DNA of 64,000 nucleotides from Lysobacterales bacterium (GCA_002715985.1 PBAO01000015.1:50519-114518), one strand, 5' to 3'; shown: positions 49,005 to 59,324, numbered from the stretch's first letter. The notes: generated from the letters alone by a model not told the origin. Made by a program: numbers and translations.

Positions 49005-51002
49005 TCAGAGCTGTCGCTTGATGGCCTGTACCACGCCGTCCACGGTCACGCCGAACTCGGCATAGACTTCTTCCGCGGGCGCCGACAGACCGAAGTCATC
49101 CACCCCGACGACCTCGCCCGTCGCACCGACGAACCGGTACCAGCTGTCGGATACGCCGGCCTCGACGGCCACGCGCGCGGTCACGCCGGAGGGAAGAACG
49201 CTATCACGATAGCCCGCATCCTGGCCGGCAAACACCTCGATACAAGGCATGGACACCACGCGAACCGCCACGCCGTCATCTGCGAGTTTACTGGCGGCGT
49301 TCACCGCCAATTCAAGCTCGGTGCCGGTGCCGATCACGATCGCATCGGGCGTGCCCGTCGTGTCGACAAGCACATACCCGCCCTTTTCGATCGCCGCCAC
49401 GGTATCGGCATCACGCTCGTGATGATCCGTATCCTGGCGCGACAGCGCGATGGCACAAGGCCCGTTCGTGCGCTCGATCGCGGCACGCCAGGCCACGGCC
49501 GTTTCGACATCGTCGCCCGGACGCCATACATGCAGGTTGGGTATCAAACGCAGGGCCGCCACATGCTCGACCGCCTGATGCGTCGGCCCGTCTTCGCCCA
49601 GCCCGATGGAATCGTGCGTATAGACGAACACGTTGCGTGCCTGCATGAGAGCCGCCATGCGCACCGCGTTTCGCGCATAGTCCGAGAACGTCAGGAATGT
49701 TGCGCCGAAGGGCACCAGGCCGCCATGCAGGCTCAAGCCATTGGTGATGGCCGACATCCCGAACTCGCGCACCCCGTAGCACACATAGTTGCCGGATTTA
49801 TCGGTCGCCGTGATCGGTTGGTAGCCGTCGAAATCCGTGCCGTTCGAGCCTGTCAGATCGGCTGAGCCGCCAAACAGCTCGGGCAGCAGGTTGGAAAACG
49901 CACTCAGTGCCGCCTTGGACGACTTGCGCGTGGCCGTGCGCTTGCCGTCGGCCTGCGTTTTTTCGATGAACGCTCTGGCCTGGTCGGCCCAGTTGTCGGG
50001 GAATCGGTTCCCCAGACGTCGATCGAACTCCGCAGCCAGATCCGGGTGGCTGCGGGCAAAACGATCATAGCGCTCTTGCCAGGCTGCCTCGGCCTGCTTG
50101 CCGGCCTGCCGGTGATCCCACGCTTCGTACAAGGCCTCGGGCACGGCGAATCGTGTTTCGTCCGACCAGCCCAACTCCTTGCGAGCTGCGCTGATCTCTT
50201 CGTCGCCCAGTGCCGCACCGTGAACCTTGGCCGTGCCCTTCATGTTGGGCGCTCCCCAGCCGATCACCGTCTTGCAGCAGATGATCGTCGGACGCTCGGT
50301 ATCGGCCTTGGCCTGGCGCATGGCCGCATCGATCTCGCCGGCATCATGGCCGTCGACATCGGCGATCACCTGCCAGCCGTAGGCCTCGAAACGCCCCGGC
50401 ACGTCGTCGGTGAACCAGCCTTTCGTCTCGCCGTCGATGGAAATGCCGTTGTCGTCATAGAAAACAACGAGCTTGCCCAGGCCCAGCGTACCGGCCAGCG
50501 AGCACGCTTCGTGGCTGATGCCTTCCATCAGACAGCCATCGCCGGCAAAGCAATACGTGTGGTGATCGACCACGTCTTCATCACCCACGTTGAAGTGCGC
50601 GGCCAGACTTGCCTCGGCCAGCGCCATGCCGACGGCATTGCCAAGCCCCTGGCCCAGCGGCCCGGTCGTGGTCTCGACGCCCGGCGTCATGAAGTTTTCC
50701 GGGTGCCCCGGTGTCTTCGAGTGCAGCTGGCGAAACGCCTTTATATCGTCCAGCGAGACATCGTAGCCGGTCAGATGCAGTGCAGCGTACTGCAACATTG
50801 AGCCATGGCCGTTCGAGAGCAGGAAGCGATCGCGATCCAGCCACTCCGGATTGGTCGGGTTGTGTTTGAGATGGTCGTTGAACAACACCTCGGCGATATC
50901 CGCCATGCCCATCGGCATACCGGGATGGCCGGAATTGGCCTGCTGGACAGCATCCATCGACAGAATACGAATCGCATTCGCTAGATCGCGACGTTCGGGC
51001 AT
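49005..51002 (-). CDS. tkt: Transketolase
   Basis: [69 protein letters not shown]. Start [12 protein letters not shown]. Confidence 0.98.
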   Translation of the reverse strand: MPERRDLANAIRILSMDAVQQANSGHPGMPMGMADIAEVLFNDHLKHNPTNPEWLDRDRFLLSNGHGSMLQYAALHLTGYDVSLDDIKAFRQLHSKTPGHPENFMTPGVETTTGPLGQGLGNAVGMALAEASLAAHFNVGDEDVVDHHTYCFAGDGCLMEGISHEACSLAGTLGLGKLVVFYDDNGISIDGETKGWFTDDVPGRFEAYGWQVIADVDGHDAGEIDAAMRQAKADTERPTIICCKTVIGWGAPNMKGTAKVHGAALGDEEISAARKELGWSDETRFAVPEALYEAWDHRQAGKQAEAAWQERYDRFARSHPDLAAEFDRRLGNRFPDNWADQARAFIEKTQADGKRTATRKSSKAALSAFSNLLPELFGGSADLTGSNGTDFDGYQPITATDKSGNYVCYGVREFGMSAITNGLSLHGGLVPFGATFLTFSDYARNAVRMAALMQARNVFVYTHDSIGLGEDGPTHQAVEHVAALRLIPNLHVWRPGDDVETAVAWRAAIERTNGPCAIALSRQDTDHHERDADTVAAIEKGGYVLVDTTGTPDAIVIGTGTELELAVNAASKLADDGVAVRVVSMPCIEVFAGQDAGYRDSVLPSGVTARVAVEAGVSDSWYRFVGATGEVVGVDDFGLSAPAEEVYAEFGVTVDGVVQAIKRQL

Positions 51003-51441
51003 CTCCACTCCAATACGAGTTTTTTTATCCACGACATTGTCTGGCAAAGCGTAGCAGCGAGCAACATGAGCACGTAACGCCCCGTCGTGAGCGCTCATCG
51101 TTCACCCACTCGTCCACATATTTGCAATTTCAATAAAAATCTTGAATCGATAGCTTTCAACTACCTGCCCTGTTCTTTGATTCGCCTGCTTATTCATATG
51201 CTTATGTTTTTTTATTGAAGAACAGGCTCAGCCATCACCCGCTACGCAACCGGCTTTCGGGTCATTTGATTGCCGACAGGTTGATTTATTTTCTTTTTTA
51301 TGTGCTAGCGTCAAATTCCACGTATGGCAAAGCACGCAACACGTGAATGAAACATTGATGTATCGCGCAGATTGTTCGTGCGATCAACATCATGACACCG
51401 ATCAGCGTAAAGCCGGCCAAACCTGGCAAGGGGAGATCAAC

Positions 51442-52569
51442 ATGACCAATGAGATCAAGGACAAGAACGAGCAGTCACCGATTATCGATGCATCGACCGG
51501 CGGCCCGTTGAGCAAGAGCCGTCGCCGATTTCTGGCACACAGCGGCATGTACACCGCCGGCCTCGTCGGCAGTGCCCTGCTCGGCGCCTGCAGCGACGAC
51601 AAGAACGTCGCGCTTGCCCAGGACGACAACGACAACATGAATGGCGGGATCGATCCGAATAATCCGGACATCGTCGATCTTCGTGGGGCCCCGAGCGATG
51701 CGGCCGTTCTCCAGTTTGCTTTGAACCTCGAATATCTGGAAGCCGAGTACTACCTGCGCGCCGTGACCGGAAGCGGGTTGGTGGACGACGATATTAACGG
51801 CGGCCCCGAGGATCCGGGCATGGTCACCGGTGGTCGCATGGTCGATTTCTCCGGTGAGCCGCTGATCGGGCGATACGCCGCCGAGATCGCCTCCGATGAG
51901 CTGGATCACGTTCAGTTCCTGCGGCGTGGCCTGGGCGATGGTGTCATCTCCCGGCCGCAGATCAACTTCACGGACGCCTTCAACGCGGCCGCGCAGGCCG
52001 CTGGCCTCAGCAGCTTCGACCCGTTCGCCAGCCCGATCAACTTCCTGATCGGCGCGTTTGTTTTCGAAGACGTCGGCGTGAGCGCATACAAAGGTGGCGC
52101 ACAGTTCATCCGCAACCGCGATTTCCTGACCGCGGCTGCCGGCATCCTGTCCGTCGAGGGTTATCATGCAGGGCTCGTGCGAACTGTTCTGACAGCACGC
52201 ATGGACGAAGCCGTTGGCGATACCGGGCTCAACATCGGCCAGATCGTCAACGCGATCTCCGATGCACGTGACAACCTGGACGGCCCGGAAGATATCGACC
52301 AAGGGATCGGCAACGGCAACACCACGGTGTCGATTTACAACACCAGCTATCAGTCGACCAATATCGTGCCCGTCGACGATGATGGCATTACCTACAGCCG
52401 TACCCCGGGTCAGGTTCACAACATTGCCTACCTGACGCCGGAAGTCGCCCAGATGGGCGGTTTCTTCCCGCAAGGCACCCGTATCCCGGCCAACCCGGCG
52501 TTGTCGACGAGCAGCGACGCGAGCGACAGTGATGATGCCGATGATGCCAGCGCCGAAAGCGGTATGTAA
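51442..52569 (+). CDS. Ferritin-like domain-containing protein, predicted Tat-exported lipoprotein
   Basis: SKSRRRFLAHSGMYTAGLVGSALLGACSDD (twin-arginine plus lipobox-like Cys); AVLQFALNLEYLEAEYYLRAVTG, EIASDELDHVQFLRRGLGD ferritin-like helices. Confidence 0.85.
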   Translation: MTNEIKDKNEQSPIIDASTGGPLSKSRRRFLAHSGMYTAGLVGSALLGACSDDKNVALAQDDNDNMNGGIDPNNPDIVDLRGAPSDAAVLQFALNLEYLEAEYYLRAVTGSGLVDDDINGGPEDPGMVTGGRMVDFSGEPLIGRYAAEIASDELDHVQFLRRGLGDGVISRPQINFTDAFNAAAQAAGLSSFDPFASPINFLIGAFVFEDVGVSAYKGGAQFIRNRDFLTAAAGILSVEGYHAGLVRTVLTARMDEAVGDTGLNIGQIVNAISDARDNLDGPEDIDQGIGNGNTTVSIYNTSYQSTNIVPVDDDGITYSRTPGQVHNIAYLTPEVAQMGGFFPQGTRIPANPALSTSSDASDSDDADDASAESGM

Positions 52570-52608
52570 GCTCTCGCCCAAGACGTCATGTACGTTTCCA
52601 ATGAAGCG

Positions 52609-52646
52609 CAAGAAGGCCCCGGGTAAAGCCCCGGGGCCTTCTTGTT
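52609..52646 (+). terminator. Intrinsic terminator downstream of the ferritin-like gene
   Basis: CAAGAAGGCCCCGGG ... CCCGGGGCCTTCTTG followed by TTT. Confidence 0.85.
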
Positions 52647-53200
52647 TCAAGCACTGGCCAAGCGAGCGTGGTGTTTCATCAGGCCCCGCAGCCGACACGG
52701 GCCCTGAGCAACACGGTGTCGGTTTCTGCCATGCAGACAGGCCAGGATGATCATCACATCGAGCGAGCCGATAAAGTGCCGACTCGTGATCGTCTGTGTC
52801 ATTGCCTGAAGCCTGACGATCATCGGTCGCTACGATGATGTGAGTTGGCGACAGCGCGCGGAACATGACGCGCAATCTGCCTGGAGCCACGCACTACTCT
52901 CGTGCATGACCCGTGGATACGGGCTCTGTTTACGCTTCGACTTGCAGTGGCGCACGTCGAAGATGCCAACGATCAGCGCCTGGCCCGCGTTGATCGTGTC
53001 TTGTCGTATGCCCGCGCCGAAAGCATGCGCTCTGTCCCGAGGGCCTCGTCGCGCATTATCGCGCCGGACCGGTTGTCGGCCGGGCGCCCTTGCATTCATG
53101 CATGGCGGAAAGTCCGTTCCGACGATAGCGATTGCACAAGCGCAATGGAACGAGACGGGCCGTGCGCAACGACTTGCAATTGGGCTATACTTTTTCGTGT

Positions 53201-53345
53201 CTTCAGGGCGGGGCGTAATTCCCCACCGGTGGTATGGCCGTCAAGGCCGAGCCCACGAGCGCTTCTGCATCTTCGCAGAAGGTCAGCAGATCTGGTGAGA
53301 GGCCAGAGCCGACGGTGACAGTCCGGATGAAAGAAGACGCGAGAA
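53201..53345 (+). ncRNA. FMN riboswitch (RFN element)
   Basis: CTTCAGGGCGGGGCGTAATTCCCCACCGGTGGTATGGC...GAGCCCACGAGCGC...GGTCAGCAGATCTGGTGAGAGGCCAGAGCCGACGGTGACAGTCCGGATGAAAGAAGACG; conserved RFN core 5' of ribB. Confidence 0.97.
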
Positions 53346-53422
53346 GGCGAGGCCGCGCGGCTCATGCACGCCCGTCTTCAAGCTGTGCCCTGAAACGTTG
53401 TCTCACCAATCGAGGACGTTTC

Positions 53423-54067
53423 ATGTCGGATCATCCGCATCACGATTTTTCTGATTTTCCGCGTATCGCCGCAGCGGTGGCGGCTTATCGTGCCGGCCAG
53501 CCGGTACTGTTGCTCGACGACTCGGACCGCGAGAACGAAGCCGATATCGTCGCGGCAGCCGAAAACCTGTCGCTGGACACCATGGTCAAGATGATCCGCG
53601 ATGGCTCGGGCATCGTCTGTGTGTGCTTTTTGCCCGACGATGTCGATGCGCTGGGGCTGCGCCAGATGGTCGAGAACAATCAGAGCAAGAACCACACCGG
53701 GTTCACCGTGAGCATCGAGGCGGCCACGGGCGTGACCACGGGGGTCTCCGCCGCTGATCGACTGGTCACGATCGAGTCGGCCATGGGCGCTCTGGACGGC
53801 ACGGCCGAGATCGTGAGCCCCGGGCATATCTTTCCGCTTCGCGCGAGCCGCAACGGCGTGCTGGATCGACGCGGGCATACCGAAGGCTCGATCGATATCG
53901 CGCGCCTGGCCGGGATGCGCCCGGCGGCGGTGTTGTGCGAGCTGATGAATCCGGACGGTACGATGGCCGGTAACGCCGCCATTCAGACCTACGCCCAACG
54001 CCATGACATGCCGGTGCTCACCATCGACGAGCTGGCACGCTATCGCATGACGCTGACACCGGCATGA
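53423..54067 (+). CDS. ribB: 3,4-dihydroxy-2-butanone-4-phosphate synthase
   Basis: GQPVLLLDDSDRENEADIVAAAENL, NQSKNHTGFTVSIEA, SPGHIFPLRASRNGVLDRRGHTEGSIDIARLAG; preceded by FMN riboswitch. Confidence 0.97.
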   Translation: MSDHPHHDFSDFPRIAAAVAAYRAGQPVLLLDDSDRENEADIVAAAENLSLDTMVKMIRDGSGIVCVCFLPDDVDALGLRQMVENNQSKNHTGFTVSIEAATGVTTGVSAADRLVTIESAMGALDGTAEIVSPGHIFPLRASRNGVLDRRGHTEGSIDIARLAGMRPAAVLCELMNPDGTMAGNAAIQTYAQRHDMPVLTIDELARYRMTLTPA

Positions 54068-54125
54068 CACACCTCGCCCACGCAGCACACGTGACGTTTC
54101 CCGCGGCCGCCGTTATCATCGCGTG

Positions 54126-54926
54126 ATGACGAAAGCAGCCCCCGATGCCGACGACAGCGACGCGATCGTCCATCCCGAGTTCTCAATCGACGAGCTGGCG
54201 CGCAAGACGGGCTCGACCGTACGCAATATTCGCGCCTATCAGGACCGGGGGCTGTTGCCTCCGCCCGAACGACGCGGACGCAAGGGGATCTACAACGATG
54301 CCCATCTCTCGCGTCTGCGTATCATCAACCGACTGTTGGAGCGAGGGTACACCCTGTCCAATATCGGCGAATTGATCGAGTCGTGGGAGCAAGGCAACGA
54401 TATCGGCTCGCTGCTGGGGCTGGAAACCGCCGTGGCCAGCCCCTGGTCGGACGAACTGCCCGATTACGTGACCATGCCGCAGCTGCTCAAGATGTTTCGC
54501 GGCAATTTCTCTCGGCGGGCTCTGTCCAAGGCCATCGAGCTGGATGTGTTGCGCCCGGAGGGCATGCGGTTCCGCGTGCCCTCGCCGCGCATGCTGCGTG
54601 CCGGCGCTGAACTCGTGGCTGCCGGCATCCCGCTGGAAGACATGCTCGATGTGGTCTCTCATCTGCGCGCCAACGTCGAGCAGGCTTCGGATGCAATGGT
54701 GCGGCTCGTCGCGCGTCATGTCTTCGATCAATACGGCGAAGGCCAATTGCCGCCAAGCAACGAGCTGCCCGAGCTGGCCGATCTGGTCTGGCGGCTTCGC
54801 CCGTTGGTCGAAATGGCCGTGCTGCCTGAAGTGGCTCGGGCGATGTCCAAGGCTGCCGATCAGCACCTGGGGGATCGCCTGGCGATGATCATGGAACACC
54901 TCCACGACGACCCCGAGCACGTCTGA
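54126..54926 (+). CDS. MerR family transcriptional regulator
   Basis: FSIDELARKTGSTVRNIRAYQDRGLLPPPERRGRKGIYNDAHLSRLRIINRLLERGYTLSNIGELI. Confidence 0.93.
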   Translation: MTKAAPDADDSDAIVHPEFSIDELARKTGSTVRNIRAYQDRGLLPPPERRGRKGIYNDAHLSRLRIINRLLERGYTLSNIGELIESWEQGNDIGSLLGLETAVASPWSDELPDYVTMPQLLKMFRGNFSRRALSKAIELDVLRPEGMRFRVPSPRMLRAGAELVAAGIPLEDMLDVVSHLRANVEQASDAMVRLVARHVFDQYGEGQLPPSNELPELADLVWRLRPLVEMAVLPEVARAMSKAADQHLGDRLAMIMEHLHDDPEHV

Positions 54927-54985
54927 GCCCCACGGCGCCCGCCCGCCGGGCCGCCGGGTTCATTTGCCTCACGAGACACAACGCA

Positions 54986-55018
54986 CCCGCGCCGGCTGAA
55001 ATACGCTGCCGGCGCGGG
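54986..55018. terminator. GC-rich hairpin downstream of the MerR gene
   Basis: CCCGCGCCGGC-TGAAATACGCT-GCCGGCGCGGG, perfect 11-bp stem; no T-tract. Confidence 0.45.
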
Positions 55019-55080
55019 CTGCTTGCGGGCAGTCACTATATGTGACATCTTTCAGTGTAAATATTACACCGATTCCAGTA

Positions 55081-56025
55081 ATGCCGGGCCGTGCCACGCG
55101 ACTGATCCATACCACGCGTTGCCCCGATGCGATGATCGCCAGCGATGGCGTGCGCCTCGCGGTTTATCGCGACGGCAACCGCCGCGGCCCGACACTCGTA
55201 TTCGTGCACGGCTATCCCGACACGGCGCAGGTCTGGGAGCGATTGATCGCCGAGCTCGGCGGCGCTTATGACTGTGTGCGTTACGATGTTCGCGGCGCGG
55301 GGCATTCGGAGACGCCGACACACACAAGCGCCTACCGCCTGTCCTGTCTCGAGCGTGATCTCGCGGCCGTGATCGACTGGGCCTGCCCGGACGGCGAACG
55401 CGTGCATCTGATCGGCCACGACTGGGGCTCGATACAAAGCTGGGAAGCCGCGACCGATCCGGCCATGCGTGATCGTCTGGCCAGCCTGACCAGCATATCC
55501 GGCCCCTGCCTGGATCATGTCGGTCAGAACCTGCGCGCACAGTGGCGCGACAATCGGCGCGCACTGGCCCGCCAGGCTCGGCGCTCCTGGTATATCGCAT
55601 TGTTCCAGATCCCTGGCCTGGCTGAATTCGGCTGGTCACGCCTCATGGCGCCGCGCTGGCCGGCCACGCTGGCCCGGCTCGAAGGCCAGGCCCTGCCGGT
55701 GGCCGCCACCTGGGCCGAAGACGGCCGAGCGGGCATCCGTCTGTATCGAGCGAACATGGGGCCCCGGCTGGCGTATCCGCGTCAGCGATTCGCGGTCGTG
55801 CCCGTGCATTTGATCGTCGCCCGGCATGACCCGTTCGTCGGCCCGGGGCTGGCCCGGCGCGCCCTCGACTGGGCCGACCCCGTCACCGTGACCGAGCTGG
55901 ATGGCCGTCACTGGGTCATTGCGACCGACGCCCCCGCCGTGGCCGAGCGAATAAACGAGCACATCGCCGCCCTCGAAGCGTCTGCCATTCCACGCCGGCG
56001 CACGCCACACGAGACAGCCTCGTGA
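55081..56025 (+). CDS. Alpha/beta fold hydrolase (epoxide hydrolase/dehalogenase-like fold)
   Basis: TLVFVHGYPDTAQVWERLIAELGGAYDCVRYDVRGAGHSETPT, HLIGHDWGSIQSWEAA (GHDWG Asp nucleophile elbow). Start ambiguous (55042 or 55081). Confidence 0.85.
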   Translation: MPGRATRLIHTTRCPDAMIASDGVRLAVYRDGNRRGPTLVFVHGYPDTAQVWERLIAELGGAYDCVRYDVRGAGHSETPTHTSAYRLSCLERDLAAVIDWACPDGERVHLIGHDWGSIQSWEAATDPAMRDRLASLTSISGPCLDHVGQNLRAQWRDNRRALARQARRSWYIALFQIPGLAEFGWSRLMAPRWPATLARLEGQALPVAATWAEDGRAGIRLYRANMGPRLAYPRQRFAVVPVHLIVARHDPFVGPGLARRALDWADPVTVTELDGRHWVIATDAPAVAERINEHIAALEASAIPRRRTPHETAS

Positions 56026-56098
56026 GGTTGTCGCTATCCGCCCGGCAGAAGACACGCGATCACCGCGCTGTCTATTTCATCCGCACCGGAGATTGATC

Positions 56099-57001
56099 AT
56101 GAGTACGACGGCTGACCCCGGCACTTCCCACGCCACGCCCCCGCACAGCGAGACGTTGCAGGTCATGCCCGAGCGGCGCGATCTGCATTTCCTGCCGCCG
56201 GCTGACCGCATCAGCGACTGGCATGTGGCCGGGCCCAACGTCACGCAGTTCATGAACGCGCTGTCGCTGCTGTTTCCGGCCGGCGAGCGCATGTTCATCG
56301 ATGCCGTGCGCGCGTATCGCGACGAGATTCCCGATCCGGACCTGAAAAAAGCCGCCACCGCGTTCATCGGCCAGGAGGCCATGCACTCGCGTGAGCATAT
56401 CGAATACAACGAACTGATGGCCGAGGCCGGCCTGCCGGCCCACAAGCTGGACGCCTTCGTCTGGGGCCTGCTCGATATCATCAAGGACAACACGCCACGG
56501 TCCATGCCGCTGGCCGCCACGATCGCCCTCGAGCATTACACCGCCTTGATGGGCGATATGCTGTTGCGTCATCCCGAACAGCTGGCCGGCTCACAGGTCG
56601 ATTACGAGCGCATGTGGCGCTGGCATGCGCTCGAGGAAGTCGAACACAAGGCCGTGGCCTACGACGTCTACGAAAAATGTATCGGCCGCGGCCCGCGCAA
56701 CTGGCTCGAGCGCAGCGGTGCGATGATTGCCGCCACGGGCCTGTTCTGGCCGATCGTCGTGTCGTTCTATTGGCAGATGAGCCGGGCCGATCCGAAATGC
56801 CGGGCCGAGGGCTGGCGCGGCCATCTCAAGGTGCTGGACTTCAGCATCGGCCGGCAGGGCTATATCCGTCGGCTGGTGCCCGAGTTTCTGAGCTATTTCA
56901 AGTACAGCTTTCATCCCTGGCAACAGAACAACGCGCATCTGTTGGCCGAGCTGGACGCGCTCGTCGCCGACGCCGAGACCGCCTACGCAACCCACCATTG
57001 A
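56099..57001 (+). CDS. Metal-dependent hydrolase (PF10118-like)
   Basis: NALSLLFPAGERMFIDAVRAYRDEIPDPDLKKAATAFIGQEAMHSREHIEYNELM, WRWHALEEVEHKAVAYDVYE (His/Glu-rich). Confidence 0.88.
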   Translation: MSTTADPGTSHATPPHSETLQVMPERRDLHFLPPADRISDWHVAGPNVTQFMNALSLLFPAGERMFIDAVRAYRDEIPDPDLKKAATAFIGQEAMHSREHIEYNELMAEAGLPAHKLDAFVWGLLDIIKDNTPRSMPLAATIALEHYTALMGDMLLRHPEQLAGSQVDYERMWRWHALEEVEHKAVAYDVYEKCIGRGPRNWLERSGAMIAATGLFWPIVVSFYWQMSRADPKCRAEGWRGHLKVLDFSIGRQGYIRRLVPEFLSYFKYSFHPWQQNNAHLLAELDALVADAETAYATHH

Positions 57002-57034
57002 CCTCGGCGACGAGGCCCTGAGCCGGGCGCGACC

Positions 57035-57706
57035 TCAGTCGTGCCCGGCGGTGTCCACCATCGAGACCGCCATGGCCCGGTAGAGCGCCAGTGCGGCGTT
57101 GACCACGGCATCCAGCGATTCGCGGTAACCGTTGAGGTTCCAGTACATCGCGATATGAATGGTCGAACCCACCAGCCCCATCGACAACAGTCGCGGGGTG
57201 GTGCCCTGGGCGTTCACCACAGAGGGATCGAACAAGCGCGCGGTCAGATCTTCGGTGAGCTCGGCGAATTTCAGAGTCGTTGCGCGGTATGTGCGATCGA
57301 TCCGTGTACTGATGCCAAAGATCTCGATCAGCACGATACGTGCGACCCGCGGCCGCGCCATATGGGCGAAATACACGCGAAGCGCGGCTTCGGACATCGA
57401 CTCCGCCTCGGCCGGGGCCTGGTCGACGGCATCGCGCATTTCGTGCTCGATATCGCCGACCAGCGTCTTGTACACCGTGGCGAACAAGGCCTCGCTGTTG
57501 GCAAACGACTCGTAGAAATAACGCTCGGTCAGCCCCGCCTGGCGACAGATGGCCTTGACCGTGGCCCCGCGAAACCCGTGATCGCCGAATATGACCACTC
57601 CGGCCTCGATCAAAGCCTTGCGCCGCTGGGCTCGACGCTCACTCAGCGTACGACCGGCATAGTCACGCCCGCTGGGCGCGGCGGTATCAGAAGACCTATC
57701 GTTCAT
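57035..57706 (-). CDS. TetR family transcriptional regulator
   Basis: ERRAQRRKALIEAGVVIFGDHGFRGATVKAICRQAGLTERYFYESFANSEALFATVY; start MNDRSSDT. Confidence 0.92.
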   Translation of the reverse strand: MNDRSSDTAAPSGRDYAGRTLSERRAQRRKALIEAGVVIFGDHGFRGATVKAICRQAGLTERYFYESFANSEALFATVYKTLVGDIEHEMRDAVDQAPAEAESMSEAALRVYFAHMARPRVARIVLIEIFGISTRIDRTYRATTLKFAELTEDLTARLFDPSVVNAQGTTPRLLSMGLVGSTIHIAMYWNLNGYRESLDAVVNAALALYRAMAVSMVDTAGHD

Positions 57707-57741
57707 GCGCGCATTCTGACATGAAACATTGTCAAATCCAT

Positions 57742-57761
57742 CTGACAACGAGTATTGTCAG
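57742..57761. promoter_or_regulatory. Inverted repeat, candidate TetR operator
   Basis: CTGACAA-CGAGTA-TTGTCAG (perfect 7-bp arms) in the divergent TetR/SDR intergenic region; a second TGACA...TGTCA pair lies just upstream. Confidence 0.7.
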
Positions 57762-57802
57762 AATCACCCGATCAGAAAGCTGCGTTTCAGAACGCCACGA
57801 CA

Positions 57803-58609
57803 ATGAACAATCTCAACAAGCGTGTAGTGGTCATCACCGGCGCCGGGGCCGGCATCGGCGCTTCCCTGGCCCGGCAGGCAGCCGAACAAGGCGCGCGCCT
57901 GGCTCTGTGTGATGTCAACGATGCAGGGCTGGCCGAGACGAAGACGGACTGTGGCAATGCCGATGTTCTAACCGAACACGTGGATGTGTCCGACCGCGCG
58001 GCCATGAACGCGTTTCGTGATCATGTCATCGAACGATTCGGCCAGGTCGATCTGGTGATCAACAACGCCGGCGTGGCACATATGCAGATGCTGGCCGAGG
58101 CCTCCTACGAGGATTTCGAATGGATCATGGGCATCAACTTCTGGGGTGTCGTCCACGGAACCAAAGCGTTCCTGGCCGATCTTGCCAACCGTCCCGAGGC
58201 CGCGCTGATCAATGTCTCGAGCGTTTTCGGCCTGGTCTCGGTGCCTTCACAGGGCACGTACAACGCCTCAAAGTTCGCCGTTCGCGGGTTCACTGAAGCC
58301 CTGCGGATCGAGATGGCGGGCTCCGGCGTCCACGTCATGTGCGTGCACCCGGGCGGCATCAAGACAGCCATCGCCCACTCGGCGCGATTTTACACCGATC
58401 ATCGCGGGCACAGAAACCAGCAGAAACTGGCCGACAATTTCCGGAACAGGATGGCCCGCACCTCGCCGGACGACGCGGCCAGGACGATCTATAACGATCT
58501 GGCCAAGAACAAAGGCCGGTGCCTGATCGGTGCCGATGCCAAGTTCATCTCGCTGATTTCGCGCTTGATGCCGGTCAACTACTGGCGGGTCCTGGGCAAG
58601 CTGACTTGA
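57803..58609 (+). CDS. SDR family NAD(P)-dependent oxidoreductase
   Basis: VVVITGAGAGIGASLARQAAEQGARLALCDVN, LVINNAGVAHM, YNASKFAVRGFTEALRIEM. Confidence 0.95.
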   Translation: MNNLNKRVVVITGAGAGIGASLARQAAEQGARLALCDVNDAGLAETKTDCGNADVLTEHVDVSDRAAMNAFRDHVIERFGQVDLVINNAGVAHMQMLAEASYEDFEWIMGINFWGVVHGTKAFLADLANRPEAALINVSSVFGLVSVPSQGTYNASKFAVRGFTEALRIEMAGSGVHVMCVHPGGIKTAIAHSARFYTDHRGHRNQQKLADNFRNRMARTSPDDAARTIYNDLAKNKGRCLIGADAKFISLISRLMPVNYWRVLGKLT

Positions 58610-58760
58610 GCAGAACCGGCCAGCCGGCAGACAGTGACGGGCCAGCCCGGCCCGGCCGGATATCGCGCCCCACCGGCCGCGAGCGCGCTCGGCGCCCTGG
58701 CTGGCCACCGGTCGGCCGTCGGCGCGACGGCTTATCCGTTCATGTCGGGCCCTGACCGGC

Positions 58761-59324
58761 TCAGGCGGCTTTCCACTTGATCGAGCACCCCTGGCTGGGC
58801 ACCTGGGCTTCTTCAGGGATCAGATCGCCTTCAAGTACGGCATCGAGCGAGGCGCGCAGATCGGCGCCCGTCACCGGCTCGCCGTTGTTCGGGCGCGAGG
58901 CGTCGAACTGGCCGCGATAGGCACAGCGGCCCTTGGCATCGAACAAGAAGAAATCCGGCGTACAGACCGCATCATAGGCCTTGGCCACGTCCTGGCTCTC
59001 GTCGTAGAGATAGGGAAAGATGAAGTTGTTGGCCTCGGCGAACTCGGCCATCGCCTCGGGCCCGTCTTCCGGACGCTCGGCGACATCGTTGGACGAAATG
59101 GCGACGAAGCCGATCCCCTTCGGATCGTACTCGGCGGCCACACCGGCGATCTCGCGCGCGATATGGATGACATAGGGGCAATGGTTACAGATGAACATCA
59201 CCAGCGTGCCCTTCTCGCCGGCCACGTCGGCAAACGTCTTGTGCTTGCCGGATACGGTATCGGGCAGGGAAAAGTCCGGCGCGGGGGTGCCGAGCGGCAT
59301 CATGGCAGAGTCTTTAAGAGACAT
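58761..59324 (-). CDS. Thioredoxin-like (AhpC/TSA redoxin) family protein
   Basis: TPAPDFSLPDTVSGKHKTFADVAGEKGTLVMFICNHCPYVIHIAREIAGVAAEY, CTPDFFLFDAKGRCAYRGQFD. Confidence 0.92.
   Translation of the reverse strand: MSLKDSAMMPLGTPAPDFSLPDTVSGKHKTFADVAGEKGTLVMFICNHCPYVIHIAREIAGVAAEYDPKGIGFVAISSNDVAERPEDGPEAMAEFAEANNFIFPYLYDESQDVAKAYDAVCTPDFFLFDAKGRCAYRGQFDASRPNNGEPVTGADLRASLDAVLEGDLIPEEAQVPSQGCSIKWKAA

Noticed and set aside
48093-49865. 590-aa plus-strand ORF opposite gap and tkt
   Set aside because: Overlaps two unambiguous housekeeping genes on the other strand; no protein-like motifs.
53234-53422. N-terminal extension of the ribB ORF through the FMN riboswitch
   Set aside because: The open frame crosses the RFN aptamer; the real start is the ATG at 53423 (MSDHPHHDF), matching RibB N-termini.
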